Of a stretch of 19,768 bases of DNA, positions 14,315 to 19,768 are shown one piece after another. Where the stretch lies: positions 1-19,768 of the forward strand of contig CAZKTU010000111.1 in NCBI GenBank assembly GCA_964555675.1, written 5' to 3'. The DNA comes from CAIWXH01 sp964555675 (GTDB lineage: Bacteria > Chloroflexota > Chloroflexia > Chloroflexales > Chloroflexaceae). The first letter of the stretch is position 1. Every line of letters starts with the position of its first letter. The position numbers and the translations under genes were made by a program. The notes beneath the pieces were generated by a model, which searched no databases, was not told the origin of the DNA, and worked only from the letters and a program-made list of their open reading frames with translations.

Positions 14315-16111
14315 CTAGCTGGCCCCGAGGCGGGCCAACTCGTCGGCGACGACCTGCTCGTCGAGCTTCTTGAAGAGGGGCTTCGGCTCGCGCAGGGCCT
14401 GGCCGACGGGCAGCTGCGGCGTGGCCCAGCGCCCGACCCAGCCGGCGTAGTCGCCGGTGAGCACGCGATGGCTCTGGCCGTCCTCTTCGGTATACTCCTT
14501 GAACTCGAGCGGCCCGGCGATATAGCCGTCGTAGCCGAGGAACTCGTGGAGGCGCTGGCAGGTGAAGGGCAGGAAGGGCGTGAAGAGCAGCTTGAGGCTA
14601 TCGACACAGCGCAGAGCGACGTGCCAGATCGTCGCGGCGCGGTCGCGGTCGAGCTTGATCACCTTCCAGGGCTCGTGCTCGCTGAGGTAGCTGTTGACCA
14701 GGGCGGCCAGGCGCATAGTCTCGGTGAGGGCCGCCTTGAAGCGCGCGGCGGCGAGCAGCTCGCCGATCGGGCCGAAGCCGCCCTCGACCTCGGCGAGCAC
14801 AGCCTGGTCGGCGGCGGTCAGCGCGCCGGCGGGCGGCACCGCGCCGAAGTTCTTGTAGACGTTGGTCAGGGTGCGATTGACCAGGTTGCCCCAGGTCGCG
14901 ACCAGCTCGTCGTTGTTGCGGCGCACGAACTCGGCCCAGGTGAAGTCGGTATCCTGGTTCTCGGGGCCGGCGATGGTCAAGAAGTAGCGCAGCGGGTCGG
15001 GGTCGTAGCGGCTGAGGAACTCGTTGACATAGATCACGATCCCGCGGCTGCTGCTGAACTTCTTGCCCTCCATGGTCAGGAACTCGCTGCTGACCACATT
15101 GTAGGGCAGCTGCAGGGGCACCTCGGCGAAGGCGCCGCGGGCGCTGCCGGCGTAGTGGCCGTCGCTGAAGGTGCCGATCAGCTGGCTGGGCCAGATCACC
15201 GTGTGGAAGACGATGTTATCCTTGCCCATGAAGTAGAAGTGGCGGGCCTCGCGGTTCTGCCACCAGTCGCGCCAGGCGTCGGGCGTGCCGCGGTTCTGGG
15301 CCCACTCGATGCTGGCCGAGAGATAGCCGATCACGGCGTCGAACCAGACGTAGATCTTCTTATCGTCGCGGTGCTCGTACTCGGGCAGGGGGATGGGCAC
15401 GCCCCACTCGAGGTCGCGGGTGATCGCGCGCGGCTTGAGCTCCTTGATGAAGTTGAGCGAGAAGCTGCGCACATTGGGGCGCCAGTGGTCCTGCCGCTCG
15501 ATCCAGCGCTGCAGGCGCTCGGCGAAGACCGGCAGATCGAGGAAGAAGTGCTCGGTCTCTCTGAAGACCGGGGGCTGGCCGTCGATCTTCGAGCGCGGGT
15601 TGATCAGATCGACGGGGTCGAGCTGGTTGCCGCAGTTGTCGCACTGGTCGCCGCGGGCCTCGCCGAAGCTGCAGATCGGGCAGGTGCCCTCGATGTAGCG
15701 GTCGGGCAGGGTGCGCCCGGTGCTGGCCGAAAAGGCGCCCAGGGCCTCCTTACGGACAATATAGCCCTTCTCGTAGAGGGTCTTGAAGATATCCTGGGTG
15801 ACGCGGGCGTGGTTGAGGGTAGTGGTGCGGGTGAAGGTATCGTAGCTCAGGCCCAGGTTGTACAGGTCGTCGCCGATCACCCGGTTATAGCGGTCGGCCA
15901 CCTGGCGCGGGGTGAGGCCCTCGTTATCGGCGGCGATGGTGATCGGGGTGCCATGCTCATCGGTGCCCGAGACCATGAGCACATGGTTGCCCTTCAGGCG
16001 GTGGAAGCGGGCGAAGATATCGGAGGGCACGCCGAAGCCGGCGACGTGCCCGATATGGCGTGGACCGTTGGCGTATGGCCAGGCGACGGCCACGAGGATA
16101 TGCTCAGGCAT
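14315..16111 (-). CDS. metG: Methionyl-tRNA synthetase
   Basis: Charges tRNA-Met with methionine in the cytosol. The 598 aa contain the class I signature HIGH at 19-22 (PYANGPRHIGH). A single zinc knuckle is formed by CPIC (144-147) and CDNC (157-160). The second signature is KFSSS at 351-355, where most enzymes have KMSKS; KFSxS forms occur in the archaeal/eukaryotic-like branch. WFDAVIGYLSAS and the anticodon-binding helical domain (EFVRRNNDELVATWGNLVNR) are intact. The separate C-terminal EMAP-II-like dimerisation domain is absent, giving a short form. GGAGG lies six bases before the ATG. It has its own promoter about 195 nt upstream and is convergent with the DoxX gene. Confidence 0.97.
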   Translation of the reverse strand: MPEHILVAVAWPYANGPRHIGHVAGFGVPSDIFARFHRLKGNHVLMVSGTDEHGTPITIAADNEGLTPRQVADRYNRVIGDDLYNLGLSYDTFTRTTTLNHARVTQDIFKTLYEKGYIVRKEALGAFSASTGRTLPDRYIEGTCPICSFGEARGDQCDNCGNQLDPVDLINPRSKIDGQPPVFRETEHFFLDLPVFAERLQRWIERQDHWRPNVRSFSLNFIKELKPRAITRDLEWGVPIPLPEYEHRDDKKIYVWFDAVIGYLSASIEWAQNRGTPDAWRDWWQNREARHFYFMGKDNIVFHTVIWPSQLIGTFSDGHYAGSARGAFAEVPLQLPYNVVSSEFLTMEGKKFSSSRGIVIYVNEFLSRYDPDPLRYFLTIAGPENQDTDFTWAEFVRRNNDELVATWGNLVNRTLTNVYKNFGAVPPAGALTAADQAVLAEVEGGFGPIGELLAAARFKAALTETMRLAALVNSYLSEHEPWKVIKLDRDRAATIWHVALRCVDSLKLLFTPFLPFTCQRLHEFLGYDGYIAGPLEFKEYTEEDGQSHRVLTGDYAGWVGRWATPQLPVGQALREPKPLFKKLDEQVVADELARLGAS

Positions 16112-16261
16112 TGAAACCTCCAGTAGTGCGGTACTAGTCAGGCTTTGGGCGGGCGCGAGGGAGAGGTTAGAAGGTGTGGCGGCGCGCCGCCATAAACCCG
16201 CGGGCGTGGAGGAGGAGGCCGCACCAATGCCAGGCCGGAGTGAGGGTCAGCCGATTGGATG

Positions 16262-16318
16262 GATGAGCGCTCATCGGGTCCTCTTGCCTGTCACAGCGCG
16301 AACGATGATCGGATTATA
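16262..16318 (-). promoter_or_regulatory. metG promoter (extended -10) and palindrome in the early leader
   Basis: The minus strand has TGGTATAAT with a perfect TATAAT at 16318-16313, an extended -10, and only a poor -35. Transcription should start near 16306, giving a leader of about 195 nt. GATGAGCGCTCATC (16262-16275) is a perfect 14-bp palindrome roughly 31-44 nt into the transcript. An operator or RNA hairpin is possible. Confidence 0.55.
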
Positions 16319-16399
16319 CCACAGGGCCCCGGCCCCAAAAGGGGCTTCAGGAGGAGGTTAAATCGGTTACACTCGCCGCGGCGCGGGCGCGGCCCTATC

Positions 16400-16428
16400 T
16401 TGCAGAACCGGGCCCATTGTCATATGAT
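16400..16428 (+). promoter_or_regulatory. Promoter of the SH3-protein/exonuclease operon
   Basis: TTGCAG (16400-16405) and TATGAT (16423-16428) are separated by 17 bp, with a predicted start near 16435. The purine run GGGGGAGG at 16430-16437 coincides with the start and so is unlikely to be the ribosome-binding site. Confidence 0.5.
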
Positions 16429-16481
16429 AGGGGGAGGTGCGACCCGGCCACGGGCGATCTGAACAGAAACAAAGAACACGC

Positions 16482-17729
16482 ATGCAAGACTTGCTCAGCA
16501 ACCTGCAGCAGCCGATCGTCATCGGCCTGATCATCGCGGTAATCCTCGCCCTGGTGGGGATCGTCTTCCTGGCCCGGCGGCTGCGCAACCGCCAGGCTCC
16601 CCCGAGCGAGAGCATCGCCCCCAGCCTCGACGGCCCGGTCGACTACACCTCGCTCCCCCTCGACGAGGAGCCGCGGGGCTGGCGCGACCGCTTCGCGCGC
16701 CTCTCGCTGGCCGGCAAGATCCTGGCGGTGCTGGTGCCGCTGCTGGCGATCCTGGGCCTGCTGGCCCTGGTGCTGACGCTGCTGCCCTCGGGCGAGCCCC
16801 CTGTGGCCGCGCCGACCCTCGTGGCGGTGAGTCTGACGGTCGAAGACGCGGCCGTGATCCGCGCCGAGCCCCTGACGATCGATATCAATGTGGTGACCAC
16901 CGGCCTGGCCGAAGGCGATAGCGTGACCGCCGAGATGCTCGAGGACGGCGCACCCTTCCCGTGGCTCAACCCCGAGCAGGCGGTCGGCACGGTGCGCCGC
17001 AACCGGGCCGAGTTCCAGGTGCAGCGGGCCGAGGGCGCGCCCACGCCCACAGAGGGCCGCCGCTACACGGTGATCGCCCGCGGCCCCGACGGCAGCGTCA
17101 GCGGCGAGACCGAGCTGATCATCCCCTCGATCAGCAGCATCGCCGACACCTTCTTCGGCCGCCAGGCCGCCGCCGCCCCGGCCACCGCGACCCCCATCCC
17201 CACAGTCACGGCCGTCGCGCCCACTGCGGCCGACCCCGCGGCCACGCCCGAGCCGACGGCCACGGCGGCGCCCACCCTGCCCGAGGGGCCGGCCGCCACC
17301 GTCAGCAACGGCGGCAACGTGCGCCGCCTGCCCATCCGTACGGCCGACAATGTGATCGGCGGGGTCAACGCGGGCGAGCAGGTGCAGCTGATCGAGCGCA
17401 CCCCCAACGGCGAGTGGTATCGCGTGCGCACGGTGCGCGACGAGCTGGGCTGGGTCTCGACGAGCCTGCTCAGCGTGCCGGCCGACGCCGCAGTGCCGGT
17501 CGCCAACGTCGTCACCGTCTTCGTCACCGGCCCGATCTACGAGCAGGCGGACGCGAGCAGCACCGAGGTCGACCGGGTCAACCAGGACGAGGTGGTGCTG
17601 CTGTTGCAGCGCACCGCCGCCGGCGACTGGTACCAGGTGACTAATGTGCGCGACATCACTGGCTGGGCCCCAGCCGAGCTACTGGGCATCCCCGAGGAGG
17701 TCGCGGCGGCCGTGCCGGTGGCGCCCTGA
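16482..17729 (+). CDS. Membrane-anchored protein with two C-terminal SH3 domains
   Basis: A 415-aa envelope protein. Two hydrophobic helices are visible: VIGLIIAVILALVGIVFLA (about 13-31) and ILAVLVPLLAILGLLALVLTLL (about 80-101), joined by a charged loop. A beta domain follows (about 110-220), then an Ala/Thr/Pro linker (ATATPIPTVTAVAPTAADPA). Two bacterial SH3-like modules end the protein: one at about 275-330 (GNVRRLPIRTADNVIGGVNAGEQVQLIER, WYRVRTV, LGWVSTSLL) and one at about 340-400 (GPIYEQADASSTEVDRVNQDE, WYQVTNV, TGWAPAELL). Such modules usually bind cell-wall peptides. I start at ATG 16482, although its Shine-Dalgarno is weak; GTG 16437 almost coincides with the predicted transcript start. 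The stop shares one base with the next ATG. Confidence 0.85.
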   Translation: MQDLLSNLQQPIVIGLIIAVILALVGIVFLARRLRNRQAPPSESIAPSLDGPVDYTSLPLDEEPRGWRDRFARLSLAGKILAVLVPLLAILGLLALVLTLLPSGEPPVAAPTLVAVSLTVEDAAVIRAEPLTIDINVVTTGLAEGDSVTAEMLEDGAPFPWLNPEQAVGTVRRNRAEFQVQRAEGAPTPTEGRRYTVIARGPDGSVSGETELIIPSISSIADTFFGRQAAAAPATATPIPTVTAVAPTAADPAATPEPTATAAPTLPEGPAATVSNGGNVRRLPIRTADNVIGGVNAGEQVQLIERTPNGEWYRVRTVRDELGWVSTSLLSVPADAAVPVANVVTVFVTGPIYEQADASSTEVDRVNQDEVVLLLQRTAAGDWYQVTNVRDITGWAPAELLGIPEEVAAAVPVAP

Positions 17730-18547
17730 TGCCGCCCCTCGACACGCCCCTCGAGGCGATCCCGCTGCTCTACCTCGACCTCGAGACGACGGGCCTCGAG
17801 CTGGCGGCCGGCCACAGGGTCTGCGAGGTCGGGCTGCTGCGCGAGCGGGGCGGCGTGGAGGAAGCCCGGCTCGACTGCCTGGTAGACCCGGGCCGGCCGC
17901 TCGACCCGCGGGCGGCGGCGGTCAACCATCTAAATGACGCGGCCCTGGCCGAGGCGCCGCCCTTCGCCGCCGTGGCCCCGGCCATCGAGGCCATGGCCGC
18001 GGGGGCGGTGCTCGTCGGCCACAACCTGGCCTTCGACCTGGCCTTCCTCAGCGCCGAGCTGGGGAGGCTGGGCCGCCCGCCGCTCGCCTGGCCCGCGCTC
18101 GACACGCTGCCCCTGGCGCGGCGGCTACTGCGCCGGAGCTCGTACAGCCTCGGCGCCCTGGCCGCCGAGCTCGAGCTGCCCGCGCCGGCCCACAGGGCCA
18201 TGTCCGACGTCCTGGCCCTGCGCGGTCTCTTCCACCACCTGTTGGGCCTGATGGGCGAGCTGGGCGTGACGACCCTGGGCGACGCCCTGCGCCTCGAGCG
18301 GGGCGTGCTGCCCGGCGGCCCCGAGCCCGAGGCGCCCGCGCTGATCATCGCCGCCCTGGCCGAGGGCCGCGCGCTGCGCATCAGCTACCGCTCGCGCAAC
18401 AGCCCCGACCCGACCGAGCGCATTATCCGCCCGATCTACCTCTCGCACGAGCGCAGCGGGGTCTTCCTGCGGGCCTTCTGCGAGCTGCGCCAGGACGTGC
18501 GCTCGTTCGCCGTCGCCAAGATCGAACGGGCCGAGCTGGTTGACTGA
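17729..18547 (+). CDS. DEDDh 3'-5' exonuclease fused to a C-terminal WYL domain
   Basis: A 272-aa two-domain protein. The N-terminal part is a DnaQ/epsilon-type exonuclease with all five metal and base residues: Asp17 and Glu19 in YLDLETTG, Asp103 in GHNLAFDLAFL, His155 and Asp160 in HRAMSDVLAL. After a short Pro/Glu linker, residues 204-270 match a WYL domain (ALIIAALAEGRALRISYRS, then IRPIYL, GVFLRAFCELRQDVRSFAVAKI). The WYL triplet itself is VFL here. WYL domains are ligand- or nucleic-acid-sensing modules best known in transcription regulators and defence-linked proteins. The ATG overlaps the SH3 gene's stop (TGATG), so translation is coupled. The substrate is unknown; it is too small to be a PolC-type polymerase fragment. 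Confidence 0.88.
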   Translation: MPPLDTPLEAIPLLYLDLETTGLELAAGHRVCEVGLLRERGGVEEARLDCLVDPGRPLDPRAAAVNHLNDAALAEAPPFAAVAPAIEAMAAGAVLVGHNLAFDLAFLSAELGRLGRPPLAWPALDTLPLARRLLRRSSYSLGALAAELELPAPAHRAMSDVLALRGLFHHLLGLMGELGVTTLGDALRLERGVLPGGPEPEAPALIIAALAEGRALRISYRSRNSPDPTERIIRPIYLSHERSGVFLRAFCELRQDVRSFAVAKIERAELVD

Positions 18548-18555
18548 CGCCTCGC

Positions 18556-19443
18556 TCAAATCCCGCAGACGAAGCGGTGGTGCAGGGCGCCGAGCAGGGT
18601 GGTCGCGTCGGCGGTGGGGTAGAACGGGGCCGCGCCGGCGGGGGGCTGGCCGCCTTTGAGGGCACCGTCGAGGAAGGCCAACAGCTCGGCCCAGGCCTCG
18701 CCCTGGGGACCGCCCTGGCGGATCTGCTCGATGCCCTGGACGAAGGCGTGGGGCTGGCCGTCGTAGATCGAGAAGCTGTGGGGTATGCCGGCGGCCGCCA
18801 GGTTGGCCTCGAGGGCGCGCACCTCCTCGAGGGGGATGGAGCTGTCGGCACCGCCGAAGATGCCGAGCACCGGCCCGCCCAGGACGGACAGCTGCTCGGG
18901 GGTGGTGTCGGCCATGCCGTAGAAGATGCCGGTGGCGGCGATAGCCGGGTTGTGTACGCTATAGAGCAGCGAGGTGCGCCCGCCGTAGCAGAAGCCCATG
19001 ATCGCGACCCGCTCGGCGGCCACATCGGGCTGGGCGGCGAGCCAGGCGTAGACGGCGTCGAGATCGGCGTTGACCTGCTCGGGCGGGGTGGTGGCGGTCT
19101 GATAGATCGCGCGCGGGATCCAGCCGGTGCTGCCGCCCCTGAAGGTGTCGGGGGCGACCACGACGTAGCCCTCGGCGGCCAGCGCGTCGGCCTTGCCGAC
19201 GATCTCCTCGCGCAGGCCCCAGAACTCGTGGATCATGATCACCGCCGGGTGGGGGCCGGGCGTCGCGGGCCGGGCCACATAGGCGCGGATCTCGCCGGCG
19301 GGGCCGGGGATGGCGGTGTTGGTCAGGGCGGCCACGCGCCCGCGGCCGAGCAGGGCGTCGGCGGGAACCGAGAGGGCCAGCAGCAGCACCAGGGCGACGA
19401 CGGCCAACACCAGCCAGAGCAGGATTCTGCCGAGGAGACGCAT
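18556..19443 (-). CDS. Dienelactone hydrolase-family alpha/beta hydrolase with N-terminal membrane anchor
   Basis: A 295-aa alpha/beta hydrolase. An N-terminal helix (ILLWLVLAVVALVLLLALSV) acts as signal anchor or signal peptide, so the catalytic part is probably outside the membrane. The triad is complete: Cys152 in MGFCYGG, Asp200 in GGADSSIP, His232 in GQPHAFV. Glu73 in IHEFWG is the family glutamate that primes the cysteine nucleophile. The family acts on lactones and esters such as dienelactone; the natural substrate here is unknown. There is no clear Shine-Dalgarno before ATG 19443, and the predicted leader is about 30 nt. Its stop lies 8 bp from that of the convergent exonuclease gene. 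Confidence 0.92.
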   Translation of the reverse strand: MRLLGRILLWLVLAVVALVLLLALSVPADALLGRGRVAALTNTAIPGPAGEIRAYVARPATPGPHPAVIMIHEFWGLREEIVGKADALAAEGYVVVAPDTFRGGSTGWIPRAIYQTATTPPEQVNADLDAVYAWLAAQPDVAAERVAIMGFCYGGRTSLLYSVHNPAIAATGIFYGMADTTPEQLSVLGGPVLGIFGGADSSIPLEEVRALEANLAAAGIPHSFSIYDGQPHAFVQGIEQIRQGGPQGEAWAELLAFLDGALKGGQPPAGAAPFYPTADATTLLGALHHRFVCGI

Positions 19444-19478
19444 AGGGGGCTTTCGTTTCAGAAGGCGGCGTTTGGCCC

Positions 19479-19484
19479 ATTATA
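19479..19484 (-). promoter_or_regulatory. -10 (TATAAT) for the dienelactone hydrolase-family gene
   Basis: A perfect TATAAT on the minus strand about 36 bp upstream of the ATG. The matching -35 zone (about 19502-19507) is poor and falls inside the divergent tRNA promoter. Confidence 0.5.
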
Positions 19485-19491
19485 CCCGCAA

Positions 19492-19520
19492 TTGACAGCC
19501 CTATGCCCTTGGGGTATACT
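19492..19520 (+). promoter_or_regulatory. tRNA-Arg promoter (TTGACA-N17-TATACT)
   Basis: A perfect -35, a 17-bp spacer, and a 5/6 -10 lie just before the tRNA, with a predicted start near 19527. This is the best consensus promoter in the window. Confidence 0.85.
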
Positions 19521-19531
19521 CACCACTGCCT

Positions 19532-19608
<77 letters not shown>

Positions 19609-19613
19609 CACGC

Positions 19614-19650
19614 AAGAGCTCCTCGCCCGCTGGGCGAGGAGCTCTTTGTT
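19614..19650 (+). terminator. tRNA-Arg intrinsic terminator
   Basis: The arms 19614-19628 and 19632-19646 form a perfect 15-bp stem closed by GCT; the stem ends in AA/TT and is followed by TGTT. It begins six bases after the tRNA CCA end. Confidence 0.85.
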
Positions 19651-19670
19651 GGGCCAGGGAACGGGGCAGG

Positions 19671-19768
19671 CTAGGCAGCCGCGATGGCCGCGGCCAGGGC
19701 GTCGAGGGCGTCCTTCTCGTCGGCGCTGATGTTGGTGCCGCCCATACCCAGGAAGCCGCCCTCTTTGG
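19671..19768 (-). CDS. C-terminal end of an unidentified protein
   Basis: The last 31 codons of a gene entering from the right edge, ending in TAG at 19673-19671. The tail reads KEGGFLGMGG, then TNISADEKDALDALAAAIAAA. A glycine-rich turn followed by an acidic/alanine helix is typical of a folded C-terminus, but I cannot name the family from this much. It is convergent with the tRNA unit. Confidence 0.6.
   Translation of the reverse strand, partial: KEGGFLGMGGTNISADEKDALDALAAAIAAA

Noticed and set aside
14273..16114. 613-codon plus-strand frame opposite metG
   Set aside because: Exact antisense of a complete methionyl-tRNA synthetase; composition is only Gly/Ala/Glu/Val/Leu-rich.
16112..16160. 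T-box riboswitch upstream of metG (leader contains GTACCGC near the start codon)
   Set aside because: The conserved UGGNACCGCG bulge is not present (TAGTACCGCAC), and no specifier loop with an ATG codon or terminator pair could be drawn.

Overview
The window is a GC-rich chromosomal segment from a draft bacterial genome (one 100-N scaffold gap). A filamentous or phototrophic Chloroflexota (Chloroflexia-like) source is the best guess. The reasons are the GC-rich codon use, secreted proteins with the RLYLPVL-type segment, a sortase fused to repeated FGFPI/QWFERAR-E-HP modules, and the style of the primary sigma factor. This assignment is inference. I see no phage, IS element or CRISPR array.

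Layout. 1-2053 (-) is most of a P-type cation ATPase, running off the left edge. Divergent from it, behind a long nested hairpin, is a small redoxin-fold protein without a peroxidatic cysteine (2287-2772, +). Its stop overlaps that of a minus-strand operon read from 6557 down to 2769: a DsbA/FrnE-like oxidoreductase, a PPOX-fold flavin/F420-type protein, allantoate amidohydrolase (allC), the gap, and allantoinase (allB). The last two turn allantoin into allantoate and then release ammonia from it.

The most striking observation is in the first gene of that operon. The strong Shine-Dalgarno and ATG at 6557 open a frame reading DFV-UGA-PYC. An in-frame UGA therefore stands exactly where the first cysteine of the CPxC redox site belongs. 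A compact hairpin with a G in its apical loop follows 25 nt later, as in bacterial SECIS elements. I read this as a UPYC selenoprotein, which a standard gene caller would truncate by 22 residues and strip of its active site.

6558-7078 holds the divergent control region. It has a promoter with a folded leader, and a second promoter whose -10 region overlaps a perfect 9-bp-arm palindrome. Both lead into the primary sigma factor rpoD (7079-8257), which ends at a strong bidirectional terminator.

8369-13065 (-) is a cell-surface locus. In transcription order it encodes a YbaY-like secreted protein with an LPNTS sorting signal, a class F/E-like sortase, and a 925-aa secreted protein with six Cna_B/carboxypeptidase-regulatory-like repeats. 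A hairpin covers the sortase translation start, and a textbook intrinsic terminator sits between the sortase and the repeat protein.

13633-14223 (+) is a DoxX-family membrane protein. 14315-16111 (-) is methionyl-tRNA synthetase. 16482-18547 (+) is a translationally coupled pair: a membrane-anchored double-SH3 protein and a DEDDh exonuclease fused to a WYL domain. 18556-19443 (-) is an N-terminally anchored dienelactone hydrolase-family protein. 19532-19608 is tRNA-Arg(CCG), with a near-consensus promoter and its own terminator. The right edge holds the last 31 codons of an unidentified minus-strand gene.
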